Notes under the pieces: generated by a model
Databases searched by the model: none
Told to the model about the DNA's origin: nothing
The model's input: the letters and a program-made list of their open reading frames with translations, nothing else
Program-made: the position numbers and the translations under genes
Part shown: positions 16,173-24,764 of the stretch, one piece after another
Numbering within the stretch: the stretch's first letter is position 1
Layout: each line of letters starts with the position of its first letter
Source of the DNA: Pyrinomonadaceae bacterium
Lineage (GTDB): Bacteria > Acidobacteriota > Blastocatellia > Pyrinomonadales > Pyrinomonadaceae
Assembly: GCA_036277115.1 (NCBI GenBank)
Contig: DASUNM010000027.1
Span: forward strand, 895,937 to 959,936
Length of the DNA: 64,000 nt
Direction: 5' to 3'

Positions 16173-17726
16173 ATGCGAATATTACTGTACAACCCCGATA
16201 ACGGGGTCACTCACAATTTCATGCCACACCTGTGGATGTTTCTGCTGAAGACATTGACTCCGGCGGAACACGAGGTCCTCCTGATTGATGGCAACGCCCG
16301 CCCCATGGACGAGAATCAACTCGTCGAGTTCATCCGCACGGAAAATATTGGCCTCGTCGGAATTGGCGCGATGACGCGGATGATCGCCCGCGCCTACAAG
16401 ATGGCTGATGCGATTCGCGCGGCGGGGGTGCCGGTGGTCATGGGCGGTCCGCATGTTACTGAGGTGCCGGATGAGGCCCTCGGTCGTGACGGCGGTCCGC
16501 GGCATGCTGACGCGGTTGCGTTGGGTGAAGCGGATGAAACCTGGCCGCAGATCGTCATGGACGCTGAGCGTGGACAATTGAAAGACATATACGCGCCACT
16601 CGACGAGACGGGTAAGGAACGAAAACCAAGTTTGCAGCCCTATCCGGAGATTCCGTGGGACAAGATGGATTTGGATCAGTTCGATCTGATCCCGAAACCC
16701 CTCCGAGCGCTACTCAAACGCCAGGGGTCGGGCTGGGGATCGGTACATATGATTCCGATCGAGTCCGGCCGCGGCTGTCCCTACGGCTGCGAGTTCTGCA
16801 CGGTGACGGGGTTCTTCGGGGATTCGATTCGATTTCGAAGTAACGAAAGCGTTGTCAACGAACTGCTGCGGTTAAAGCGGCACGCGCGAGAAAACCGCCA
16901 GCAGGCCATGGTGTTTTTTATTGACGACAATTTTGCGATCAGTATCAAGCGCACGAAATCGCTGTTACGTGACATCATTGCGGCCAACGCGCAACTACCG
17001 TGGATCGCGCAGATCAGCGCGAACCTTTTGCGTGACGAAGAATTGGTTGATCTGATTGCGGCCTCGGACGGCAAGTGGATCTTCATCGGCATGGAATCAA
17101 TCGATTCCGCTAATCTGGCCGATGTGAACAAGAGCTTCAACAAGCCGGCCGAATACGAAGCGGTGCTGAACCGGCTCGCCGATCGCGGCATCTATGCCAT
17201 CACCTCTTTCATCTTTGGTCTGGATAACGACACGCTGGGCGTCGCCGATCGAACGTTGCAAGCGATCGAATCATGGCCGCCGGGCTTGCCGATCTTTGGC
17301 CAGCTCACACCGTTTCCTTCAACGCCACTCTATCAGCGGCTGTTAAAGGGCGACCGGCTCACGCGGCCGAAACATTGGCTCGATTTCGCGCCCTTTCACA
17401 TGGCGCACACGCCGTTAAAGATGAGCATTGAGGAAGTGCACTCGGAATTAAATAAAGCCTGGGTCAAGTCCTATAGCCCTGAGAGAAATGCGAGTGCAGT
17501 TGAATCGATCAAAGACAGGCCGATTGGCTATCGAATCATGCACCTGGTCACGCGATTGATTTTTCGCGGCATCTATTTCCCGCAAATGGGCAAACGCGCG
17601 TGGGTGAAACTGTTGTTCGCAAATCGGGGGCTGATCTATTCCCTGGGTCGTGAAGGGCTCTTTGGCAAGCGACCAGTGGAACGCTCAACGCAGGTGCCTG
17701 CCGGGGTTCCCATAACTGAAAGCTGA
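16173..17726 (+). CDS. B12-binding-domain radical SAM protein
   Basis: 517 residues. Residues 1 to about 150 form a cobalamin-binding Rossmann domain (EHEVLLIDGNARPM; GIGAMTRMIARAYKMADAIRAAG; VVMGGPHVTEVPDEAL). The radical SAM cluster motif CPYGCEFC (CxxxCxxC) is at about residues 202-209 in ESGRGCPYGCEFCTV, followed by a TIM-barrel core and a 150-residue C-terminal region. Family members perform methylations or rearrangements on unreactive carbons in lipids, cofactors or natural products. No partner genes identify the substrate. It is monocistronic by position. Confidence 0.9.
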   Translation: MRILLYNPDNGVTHNFMPHLWMFLLKTLTPAEHEVLLIDGNARPMDENQLVEFIRTENIGLVGIGAMTRMIARAYKMADAIRAAGVPVVMGGPHVTEVPDEALGRDGGPRHADAVALGEADETWPQIVMDAERGQLKDIYAPLDETGKERKPSLQPYPEIPWDKMDLDQFDLIPKPLRALLKRQGSGWGSVHMIPIESGRGCPYGCEFCTVTGFFGDSIRFRSNESVVNELLRLKRHARENRQQAMVFFIDDNFAISIKRTKSLLRDIIAANAQLPWIAQISANLLRDEELVDLIAASDGKWIFIGMESIDSANLADVNKSFNKPAEYEAVLNRLADRGIYAITSFIFGLDNDTLGVADRTLQAIESWPPGLPIFGQLTPFPSTPLYQRLLKGDRLTRPKHWLDFAPFHMAHTPLKMSIEEVHSELNKAWVKSYSPERNASAVESIKDRPIGYRIMHLVTRLIFRGIYFPQMGKRAWVKLLFANRGLIYSLGREGLFGKRPVERSTQVPAGVPITES

Positions 17727-17740
17727 CGTACGGGCCCCGA

Positions 17741-17818
17741 CTGGAGCGCAAGCGTCCCGCTTGCTTGCTTTAAGTTCCCACGCGGCGACGTTAGCAAGCG
17801 AGACGCTTACGCTCCCAG
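17741..17818. repeat. inverted repeat, GGAGCGCAAGCGTCCCGCTTGC family
   Basis: Left arm 17741-17764 and right arm 17794-17818 are near-perfect reverse complements, with 29 bp between. It fills the gap between the convergent radical-SAM and prmC genes. It could act as a weak two-way terminator but has no T-run. Confidence 0.8.
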
Positions 17819-17834
17819 TCACTATCGCACCGCG

Positions 17835-18713
17835 TCATCGTTTTTGCAGCACTACGGTGCGCGGAATGCCCTGCAGGTCTTTCTTCACTTCAATTAAATG
17901 CCAGATTTCGTGATCGACTAGTTGTTCGACGGCGTCACTCTGGCCGAACCCAATCTCAAAAATAAAATAGCCAGAGTGATGCAGCACCGGCGGCGTCTCG
18001 CGCAACAGCACGCGGATGTGATCAAGTCCATCGGCGCCAGACACTAACGCCGTTAGAGGTTCGTGCTCGCGAACTTCGCGCTGCAAAGTCGCGATGTCGC
18101 CCGCGGGGATGTACGGCGGATTCGACACGACAAGTGAAAAAGCCGCGCGCTGATCCAACAGCGCAAGGGAATCAGCCTTAATAAACGTCACTCGATCACC
18201 GACGTTGTGTCGTTCCGCGTTTCTGCGCGCAACTTCCAGTGCGTTCGGCGAGATTTCCGTAGCCACCGCGCTCGCCTGGTTCAATTCATGCAACAACGAG
18301 ATCGCGATGCAACCCGAACCGGTGCCGACGTCGAGGATTGAAAGAGATCTTTCACGGTCCGCAAGTTCGAGCGCGGCTTCAACGACCAGTTCTGTCTCGG
18401 GTCTCGGAATCAAAACGTCAGGCGTCACTTCAAAGCTCAGCTTGAAGAACTCCTGAAAGCCGACGATGTATTGCAACGGCTCACCGGCGGCTCGTCGCGC
18501 GATCAATACCCGAAATCGTTCAAACTGCTCGCCGGTCAACAGGTCGTTACCATGCGTGATGACGTACGTGCGGTTGTGGCGCAGCGCATGCGCCAACAGC
18601 GATCCGGCTTCCAGCCTCGGATCTATTACGCCGGCTGCCCGTAACGACTCGGCGCCGGTCGCCTGCGCCTGAATGATCGAGATCGAAACCAGGTCGTGTT
18701 TTCGTTCAGTCAT
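17835..18713 (-). CDS. prmC: peptide chain release factor N5-glutamine methyltransferase
   Basis: 292 residues. About residues 15-90 are the helical release-factor-binding domain (RLEAGSLLAHALRHNRTYVITHGNDLLT). The class I methyltransferase domain follows with LDVGTGSGCIAISLL and the diagnostic NPPYIP motif near residue 195, the Gln-amide-binding loop. It methylates the GGQ glutamine of RF1/RF2 to speed translation termination. In many genomes it sits beside prfA; here it does not. The ATG start is clear. Confidence 0.94.
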   Translation of the reverse strand: MTERKHDLVSISIIQAQATGAESLRAAGVIDPRLEAGSLLAHALRHNRTYVITHGNDLLTGEQFERFRVLIARRAAGEPLQYIVGFQEFFKLSFEVTPDVLIPRPETELVVEAALELADRERSLSILDVGTGSGCIAISLLHELNQASAVATEISPNALEVARRNAERHNVGDRVTFIKADSLALLDQRAAFSLVVSNPPYIPAGDIATLQREVREHEPLTALVSGADGLDHIRVLLRETPPVLHHSGYFIFEIGFGQSDAVEQLVDHEIWHLIEVKKDLQGIPRTVVLQKR

Positions 18714-18955
18714 GTTGCAGACCAGGACAATCGTATATTAATCTGGCCCAAATTTAACGGCCGCCGGGCGTGGAGAGATTCTTGCAGTGTGATCTTGGTA
18801 TCGGAACTCGGGCGAGATTGTAACTTTACTTCCGGTAGCACGAAGCGAGTCTCGTTTCTTCCCGTACGGACGGCGGAATCCCGATCTTGGATCGGGATTT
18901 CGCTATCCGAAAGGTTGAGCTTTAACAATTTTCGACGCGCAGGTGGCACGACATC

Positions 18956-19324
18956 ATGGGAGCCTTGGCCAAAAGCATCACGCTCTTTCTTCTGAACTGG
19001 CTCGACGCGCAACTCACCTTGATCTGGGTCCGCTCTGAGATCGCAACCGAAGCAAACAATTTAATGGCGCAACTGCTCAACATCGGCGATGCGCCTTTCC
19101 TGCTGACGAAGCTCGCCATCGGCGCATTCTCAGCCTATGTGTTGTATCGCTGTGCACACCTGACGATCGCGCGACGCGGAATGAAGCTGGCGCTCACCGT
19201 TTACGGCGCCCTCATGCTCGTGCATGCCGCAACCGGCCTCTCGGCGATGGGCTGGGCTGAGCCGCTGGCCATGGTCTCGCTGGTAAGCGAACTGCCTTTC
19301 ACCGTCCTTTCAATCTTTTCGTAA
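18956..19324 (+). CDS. small integral membrane protein, DUF5658-like
   Basis: 122 residues with about four hydrophobic helices: the N-terminal FLLNWLDAQLTLIWV, PFLLTKLAIGAFSAYVLY, MKLALTVYGALMLVHAATGL and the last AMVSLVSELPFTVLSIFS. The early N-x-x-D-x-x-x-T pattern recalls the DUF5658 family, whose function is unknown. AGGTGG lies 9 nt before the ATG. It precedes the HtrA-like protease by 147 bp, which has its own promoter candidate. Confidence 0.72.
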   Translation: MGALAKSITLFLLNWLDAQLTLIWVRSEIATEANNLMAQLLNIGDAPFLLTKLAIGAFSAYVLYRCAHLTIARRGMKLALTVYGALMLVHAATGLSAMGWAEPLAMVSLVSELPFTVLSIFS

Positions 19325-19372
19325 TCTTCACAATCTGTTAAGCGAAGTGAATTCCGGCGGTTAACGGAACTC

Positions 19373-19401
19373 TTGAACCCGTTCGCGCGTTTTGCTATTA
19401 C
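19373..19401 (+). promoter_or_regulatory. candidate sigma-70 promoter for the HtrA-like protease
   Basis: TTGAAC (19373-19378) and TATTAC (19396-19401) are separated by 17 bp; each matches 4 of 6 consensus bases. It lies 70 bp before the start codon. Confidence 0.4.
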
Positions 19402-19471
19402 CAATTGCGCAAACGTAAACTTCCGAAAAAGCATCTCATCAATGCGTTTTTGAAGTGGAGGAGATTCAAGT

Positions 19472-20632
19472 ATGTACAGAATAACGGCCCGCCAGATCCT
19501 GGTGATTGCTTTGGGTTCGGCGCTTTTCGCTTCAGTCGCGGTGCTCGGATTCCAGAAGCTGGCGCAACGGTTTTCCCCGGCCAGTGCCGAGCTTTCGCTG
19601 GCCAATCCCGAAAACATCTCTGATCCGGCGACGGTTACCGACGAACAGAACAATATTGAAGTTTATAAAGCCGTCGCGCCCGGCGTCGTCTACATTCAAT
19701 CAACCACAATGGTGCGCGACTTCTTCGGCTTCAGTGAGGAGCGAGAGGGCGCCGGCTCGGGTTCAGTGATCGATGAGCAGGGTCATATCCTGACCAACTT
19801 TCACGTGATTGAAAACGCGGAGCGGTTATCAGTCCATTTTGGTGGCGGCCGAAACTATCCCGCCTCCGTCGTGGGCCGCGATCCGGATACGGACTTGGCG
19901 GTAATTAAGCTGGACGAAAAACCGAAAGAAGCGATCACGATTGTGCCCTTCGGTGATTCGGACAGATTGATCGTTGGGCAGAAGGTCCTGGCGATCGGAA
20001 ATCCGTTTGGCTTGGATCGAACGTTGACCACGGGAGTCATCAGCGGTTTGCAGCGACCAATTCGCGCAAACAATCGCCCCATCGAAGGCGCGATCCAGAC
20101 GGATGCGTCGATCAATCCCGGCAATTCAGGCGGACCATTGCTGGATTCGCGTGGTCGCATGATCGGCATTAACTCGCAAATTCAGTCAACGTCCGGCTCG
20201 TCAGCGGGCGTGGGCTTTGCGATTCCGGTCAATATTGCGAAACGCATTGTGCCTGAGTTGATTCGCACCGGATCAATTCAGCGGCCAAAACTTGGCATCC
20301 AGCCGCGTGATGTTGAGGCGCTCAGCGCGCAGGTGCAGTTGCCGGTTAACCACGGAGTCCTAATTTGGAATGTACAGCCGGGCGGTCCGGCGGCGAACGC
20401 GGGCTTGAGAGGTATGGTTCAGACCGAGGAAGGCGATCTCGAACTGGGCGATATCATTGTCGGTATTGGCGGCGAGCGCGTTGGTAATAACGACGACCTC
20501 TACAAAGTCTTAAACAAACATAAGATTGGTGAGACGGTCAACGTCGAGATTTACCGCGGCGCCCGACGCATGACTCTGCCGGTGAGATTAACTGGTGTTC
20601 CGCCATCGACGCGTCGCAACATGCGCGAGTAG
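19472..20632 (+). CDS. HtrA/DegP-type trypsin-like serine protease with PDZ domain
   Basis: 386 residues. An N-terminal membrane anchor or uncleaved signal (ILVIALGSALFASVAVLGF) tethers it on the periplasmic side. The protease domain carries the triad H111 (TNFHVI), D141 (DTDLAVIKL) and S219 in GNSGGPLL. One C-terminal PDZ domain follows (GVLIWNVQPGGPAANAGL...GDIIVGIGG). It is an S1C envelope quality-control protease of the DegS/HhoA-like single-PDZ class. The start is fixed by GGAGGAG 8 nt before the ATG. It converges on the HIT gene through a bidirectional terminator. Confidence 0.93.
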   Translation: MYRITARQILVIALGSALFASVAVLGFQKLAQRFSPASAELSLANPENISDPATVTDEQNNIEVYKAVAPGVVYIQSTTMVRDFFGFSEEREGAGSGSVIDEQGHILTNFHVIENAERLSVHFGGGRNYPASVVGRDPDTDLAVIKLDEKPKEAITIVPFGDSDRLIVGQKVLAIGNPFGLDRTLTTGVISGLQRPIRANNRPIEGAIQTDASINPGNSGGPLLDSRGRMIGINSQIQSTSGSSAGVGFAIPVNIAKRIVPELIRTGSIQRPKLGIQPRDVEALSAQVQLPVNHGVLIWNVQPGGPAANAGLRGMVQTEEGDLELGDIIVGIGGERVGNNDDLYKVLNKHKIGETVNVEIYRGARRMTLPVRLTGVPPSTRRNMRE

Positions 20633-20679
20633 GGTACGCACGCCTCTGGCGTGCAAGCAGGCCGGCGGCCTGCGTGCCG
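20633..20679. repeat. GGTACGCACGCC-type repeat, partial copy
   Basis: Starts GGTACGCACGCCTCTGGCGTGC like the copies at 24699, 26120 and 61452. The right side is diverged (GGCCTGCGTGCCG), so the terminal inverted repeat is incomplete. It starts at the last base of the protease stop codon. Confidence 0.65.
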
Positions 20680-20685
20680 TCCGAC

Positions 20686-20719
20686 AAAAAAGCGCGCGCC
20701 AGACAAGGCGCGCGCTTTT
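20686..20719. terminator. bidirectional intrinsic terminator
   Basis: AGCGCGCGCC (20691-20700) and GGCGCGCGCT (20707-20716) form a perfect 10-bp stem with a 6-nt loop. An A-run precedes it (20686-20691) and T residues follow (20716-20719), so it works on both strands. It lies exactly between the convergent protease and HIT genes. Confidence 0.88.
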
Positions 20720-20739
20720 CATTTCTCGTAACTCGTTAC

Positions 20740-21093
20740 TCAGCCCGGCGGCCAGGTCATCTCGCGCCCGCCCAGCACGTGAATATGAAGGTGGAAGACT
20801 GATTGGCCGGCGCCGCTTCCCGTGTTGATAACAGTGCGATATCCGCCGCTGTCACTCAAGCCGTGCTCGTATGCTACTTTCGCGGCGACGCGCAGCAGAT
20901 GACCAAGTAGCAGCTCATCCTTTTGTGAAGCATCGTCTAGCGACTCGAGGTGCTCGCGCGGCATGACCAGCACGTGCGTCGGAGCCTGAGGACTAAGGTC
21001 GCGAATGACCACGCAACGGGCGTCCTGAAACACCACGTCCGCGGCGGCGGTTCCGTTTATGATTTTGCAGAAAAGGCAATCTTGTTCACTCAT
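20740..21093 (-). CDS. HIT-family (histidine triad) nucleotide-binding protein
   Basis: 117 residues, HinT-sized. It starts CLFCKIINGTAAADVVFQD and ends with the histidine triad HLHIHVLGGREM (His-x-His-x-His-x-x). HinT-branch proteins hydrolyse purine nucleoside phosphoramidates such as AMP-NH2 or aminoacyl-AMP. The gene ends near the bidirectional terminator shared with the protease. Confidence 0.93.
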   Translation of the reverse strand: MSEQDCLFCKIINGTAAADVVFQDARCVVIRDLSPQAPTHVLVMPREHLESLDDASQKDELLLGHLLRVAAKVAYEHGLSDSGGYRTVINTGSGAGQSVFHLHIHVLGGREMTWPPG

Positions 21094-21171
21094 GTTATCG
21101 TCGGGGTTACTTTTCCAGTTGGGCTGATTTCAGTTCCATTCAGGGCGCAATGGTACCACAGCCGGCGCGGC

Positions 21172-22482
21172 TCAGGCGGCCACAACACCTTCCTCGGGCG
21201 TCAAAGGTGAGGTGACCGATTCACGCACGCGCTCAATGTCCGCGCCGAGCGCTTTCAATTTAGTTTCGATCTTTTCGTAGCCGCGATCGATGTGATAGAC
21301 GCGATCGATGGTGGTTTCGCCGTCCGCGATCAATCCCGCCAGTACGAGCGAGGCTGACGCGCGCAAATCTGAAGCTTGCACGCGCGCGCCGATTAGTTTT
21401 GCCGGCCCTTCAACGACCGCCTTGTCGTGGCTGACCTGAATGCGCGCACCCATGCGCTGCAACTCGGAAGCGTGCATAAAACGATTTTCGAAGATCGTTT
21501 CGGTGATTTCCGAACGGCCGTTCGCCTGCGTCATCAGCGTCATGTACTGGGCCTGCATATCGGTGGCGAACCCGGGGTACTCCTCAGTTTTGAGATCGCC
21601 GGCGCGGATTGTTTTCCCGGCGGTGACGCGCAGGGTGCTTTGATTGATCTCTTCAATCTCTACGCCCACGTCACGCAGCTTGCCGATGATTCGATTGCAA
21701 TGCTCCGGATTGCAATCCCTGATTTCCAAATCGCCTTTCGTGATCGCGCCGGCAACAATGAAGGTGCCGGTTTCAATTCGATCGGGAATGATCGTGTGTT
21801 GCGCGCCACTTAAACGTTCGACGCCTTCAATTTCGATTTTTGGCGTACCCGCGCCGCGCACGCGACCGCCCATCTTATTTAGTAACTCGGCGAGATCGCG
21901 CACCTCCGGTTCGCGCGCCGCGTTGTGAAGCACCGTCTTGCCGCGGGCGAGGGCCGCCGCCATCATCACGTTTTCCGTGGCGGTGACCGAAATTTTTTCG
22001 AATTCAATTGCTCCCCCAGTCAAACCGCCCTCGGGCGCACGCGCCACGACGTCGCCCGCCTCGAGAAAAACTTCCGCGCCCATCTTCGTAAAGGCGGCGA
22101 GATGCAAATCTATCGGCCGCGCGCCGATCGCGCATCCGCCCGGCAGCGACACCCGCGCTTTCCCGAAACGCGCCAGCAAAGGCCCCAGTGCGAGCACCGA
22201 TGCGCGCATTGTCTTTACCAATTCGTACGGCGCGGTCATCACTTCAACATTCGCGGCGGAAATCTTGTGCGTGCGCAGTTCGGGCGTGAGCACCTGTCCG
22301 CCGATGTCTTCCAACAAACGCCGCATGGTGATGATGTCGCGCACATAGGGAATGTTGTGCAGCGTGATCGTGTCGGCGGTGAGAATCGCCGCCGCCATGC
22401 AAGGCAGCGCCGAGTTTTTCGCGCCACTGATCGAGACGCGACCTTTCAAAGGATTGCCACCGCGAATGCGAAACTTTTCCAC
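21172..22482 (-). CDS. murA: UDP-N-acetylglucosamine 1-carboxyvinyltransferase
   Basis: 436 residues with the MurA signatures: the N-terminal GAKNSALPCMAAAIL lysine/asparagine pair, and PGGCAIGARPIDLHLAAF with the catalytic cysteine that is the fosfomycin target. The two inverted alpha/beta domains follow and the protein ends after IDRGYEKIETKLKALGADIERV. It adds enolpyruvate from PEP to UDP-GlcNAc, the first committed step of peptidoglycan synthesis. The start codon is GTG (EKFRIRGG follows). Confidence 0.96.
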   Translation of the reverse strand: MEKFRIRGGNPLKGRVSISGAKNSALPCMAAAILTADTITLHNIPYVRDIITMRRLLEDIGGQVLTPELRTHKISAANVEVMTAPYELVKTMRASVLALGPLLARFGKARVSLPGGCAIGARPIDLHLAAFTKMGAEVFLEAGDVVARAPEGGLTGGAIEFEKISVTATENVMMAAALARGKTVLHNAAREPEVRDLAELLNKMGGRVRGAGTPKIEIEGVERLSGAQHTIIPDRIETGTFIVAGAITKGDLEIRDCNPEHCNRIIGKLRDVGVEIEEINQSTLRVTAGKTIRAGDLKTEEYPGFATDMQAQYMTLMTQANGRSEITETIFENRFMHASELQRMGARIQVSHDKAVVEGPAKLIGARVQASDLRASASLVLAGLIADGETTIDRVYHIDRGYEKIETKLKALGADIERVRESVTSPLTPEEGVVAA

Positions 22483-22557
22483 GACGGAAGATTAGCTGAA
22501 AAGGTGTTGCGGTGAAAGCGTCTTCTTTTGGGTGACAAGAACCACCAGAGATGTTTT

Positions 22558-22606
22558 GAGGCGGGCTACCGCCCGCCAATGCGGGCAAGATGCCCGCGCT
22601 CCCAGA
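22558..22606. repeat. GCGGGC inverted-repeat element between murA and rtcB-like gene
   Basis: Contains two nested palindromes, GGCGGGC-tac-cGCCCGCC and GCGGGCaagatGCCCGC, in 50 bp, and butts against the stop codon of the rtcB-like gene. The related GCGGGC...CGCTCCCAG form suggests a dispersed element, though only this copy lies in the window. Confidence 0.6.
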
Positions 22607-22607
22607 A

Positions 22608-24122
22608 CTAGAAATGTGCGCTCGACGATTGCGGCGAACGGCCGCGCTTCTTCTTCCGCCAACGCGATCCTTCCTCGACACCTTTCAGCGACGCGACCGG
22701 CCACAACTGATATTGAATTTCCGCGAGACCGGCATCGACGACCGCCTTGATTACTTCTTCGGATGATTTGTAGCACTCCGACGATTCGTCGATCGGCACG
22801 CGGCCGTCAACGTTTACGAGGATGCCTGCTTCAGCATATTCATCGTCAATCGCTCGCTGCGACAGAGTCTTTGCGGCTTGCGAACGCGACAACCGCCGGC
22901 CTGCGCCATGATTGACTGAGTAGCCGCTCTTAACGGCGCCCGGCAGCGGCCGCAGGATGTAACTGAAATCTTTGTTGCTGCCGGGGATCAAAACCGGATG
23001 ACCGGAGTCTTCCCACAGTGTTCCCTTCAACAGCGGATAGCCGGCAGGGAACGCGCGCGTCGCGCCTTTGCGATGCACCCAGACGTCGTCGAATTCCGGA
23101 TGCCATTCCTTCTGCACGAGGTTGTGACTGATCTCGTAAATCAATTCGAGATCGGAATTGAAGGTTTCGCGGAAAGCTTCGGCAACCTGCTCGAAGATGA
23201 TCAGCCGATTGAGAATCGCATAGTTCCCGCCGGCCGCCACCGCATTCAGATAATCCCGATAGTGTCTTGAATCAGGAGTGAAGTAGCCGAGATCGATGTC
23301 GCGAATTTCATGAGGCTTTTCTGTCTTCGCCAACTCGAAATAGTTTGTGGCCAGGCCGTGACCGAAGCCGCGGCTGCCGGTGTGCACCTGCACGAACAGT
23401 TCATTTGAGTTCACTTCGCGCTGAAGCTCGATGAAGTGGTTGCCGCCGCCGAGACTGCCGAGCTGATGCAGACCTCGTTCAGGCCGGCCTTTGCCGCCCC
23501 AGGGAATCTGCCAATCGTCATCGACCGGAATGCGGTGGCGTTCAGCGCGGCTGCGATCGAAAGTCGCGCCATGCTTCTCGACGTAGTGTTCGGCGCCGCC
23601 GCGCACGAGGTCCGCGAATTCAAGCTCGGAAAGATTTGGGAAGCGACGGCTCTTGCCGCCGGCGCCCATCGCCACGCGCGACATCACTGCTCGATTAAAT
23701 TGCAGACGCTTTTCCGGCGTCGCTGCGTCGTCAGTCACGTTGGATTTAGCGCTCATCATCCCGCAGCCAATGTCGTAACCGACCGGCCCCATCGCAATCG
23801 CGCCGCTGTCGTAGTCGGTAATCAGCACGCAGCCGACCGGGACGCCGTAGCCGTAATGCACATCGGGCGTGATCACGACCATCTTCACGCCCGGGAAGCG
23901 CGTCGCGTTAACGATTTGCCGATAGAGATTGTCTTCCGCGAGTGTGAGGAGTTCGCTGGTAAGAAACAGACGCACCGGCACATCCCCAGTGTCTGCGGTC
24001 TGGAAAGCGTAGTACCCGTCAACGTGCCAGCGCGCTTGCTGTTTCCAACGATGCGCGTCGGCCAGCGTCTTCTGATCAGGCGGTGAAATGGATTTGCTCA
24101 CTACTGCTGCTTTGCCTCGCAA
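22608..24122 (-). CDS. rtcB: RtcB-family RNA ligase-like protein
   Basis: Up to 504 residues with the RtcB signatures in order: DVHYGYGVPVGCVLI, GPVGYDIGCGMMSAKS (metal Cys/Asp region), the LGSLGGGNHFIELQ motif, VHTGSRGFGH, and NHGAGRRLSRSQA (guanylylated His region). RtcB joins 2',3'-cyclic-phosphate or 3'-phosphate RNA ends to 5'-OH using GTP and Mn, for tRNA repair or rRNA healing. No rtcA or regulator is next to it. The start is either TTG at 24122 or GTG at 24101; neither has a strong ribosome site. Confidence 0.87.
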   Translation of the reverse strand: MRGKAAVVSKSISPPDQKTLADAHRWKQQARWHVDGYYAFQTADTGDVPVRLFLTSELLTLAEDNLYRQIVNATRFPGVKMVVITPDVHYGYGVPVGCVLITDYDSGAIAMGPVGYDIGCGMMSAKSNVTDDAATPEKRLQFNRAVMSRVAMGAGGKSRRFPNLSELEFADLVRGGAEHYVEKHGATFDRSRAERHRIPVDDDWQIPWGGKGRPERGLHQLGSLGGGNHFIELQREVNSNELFVQVHTGSRGFGHGLATNYFELAKTEKPHEIRDIDLGYFTPDSRHYRDYLNAVAAGGNYAILNRLIIFEQVAEAFRETFNSDLELIYEISHNLVQKEWHPEFDDVWVHRKGATRAFPAGYPLLKGTLWEDSGHPVLIPGSNKDFSYILRPLPGAVKSGYSVNHGAGRRLSRSQAAKTLSQRAIDDEYAEAGILVNVDGRVPIDESSECYKSSEEVIKAVVDAGLAEIQYQLWPVASLKGVEEGSRWRKKKRGRSPQSSSAHF

Positions 24123-24182
24123 GAGTTTTTCGGCACTGCCGCGATGCTAAATACTTCTTTACACAGCCGGCGGCCAAAGCTG

Positions 24183-24689
24183 TTACGTTTCTCTAAAGAG
24201 TTTTTCAACGACGCGTTCTGCGTTGTCCGCGGACTCCACTGCGATCCGCCGCGCGGCCAGCGCATAAAAGGCGCGCCGCTCATCAAAACGTTTGCGCGCC
24301 GTTTCGAGATTCGGCGCCAGCGGCCGAACCGTCGCCGAGTTCGAGATCCGTTCCCAACAAGTCTCAAACGGCGTATCCAGCCAAACGGTAATGCAATCAA
24401 ACAGCGCCACCATAGTGCGGTTGGCAGCCTTCAACCACGTGCCGCCGCCTAAAGCAATCACATGCGCCTCCCGATCCTGAAGGACGTCTCGAAGCGCGAG
24501 GGTCTCCAACTCTCGGAATGCTGCCTGACCGTCTTGCGTGATGATTTCGGCGGGCGAGCGGCCTTCGCGGCTGCCAATAAATGAATCGAGATCGACAAAC
24601 CCGCAGTTTAGTTGCCGCGCGAGTTCCTCGCCGACGGTCGTCTTGCCGGAGGCCATGAACCCGAGTATAACGATGCGCCGTGTGTTCAT
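24183..24689 (-). CDS. aroK: shikimate kinase
   Basis: 168 residues with the P-loop GFMASGKTTVG at about residues 10-20, the shikimate-binding DLDSFI, a substrate-binding GGGTW and the lid arginine in TVRPLA. It phosphorylates shikimate at the 3-OH with ATP. It directly follows aroA (EPSP synthase, the next enzyme) on the same strand, 75 bp apart across a repeat hairpin, so the two probably form an aromatic amino-acid operon. Confidence 0.95.
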   Translation of the reverse strand: MNTRRIVILGFMASGKTTVGEELARQLNCGFVDLDSFIGSREGRSPAEIITQDGQAAFRELETLALRDVLQDREAHVIALGGGTWLKAANRTMVALFDCITVWLDTPFETCWERISNSATVRPLAPNLETARKRFDERRAFYALAARRIAVESADNAERVVEKLFRET

Positions 24690-24698
24690 ACTTGTTCA

Positions 24699-24752
24699 GG
24701 TACGCACGCGTCTCGCGTGTTCCGATTAAAGCACGCCAGAGGCGTGCGTACC
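24699..24752. repeat. GGTACGCACGC...GCGTGCGTACC element, copy between aroA and aroK
   Basis: Begins GGTACGCACGC and ends GGCGTGCGTACC, with terminal inverted repeats of about 10-12 bp and an inner stem around TCTCGCGTGT / GCACGCCAGA. It lies in the 75-bp spacer between aroA and aroK. Confidence 0.8.
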
Positions 24753-24764
24753 GCGCAAGACAAT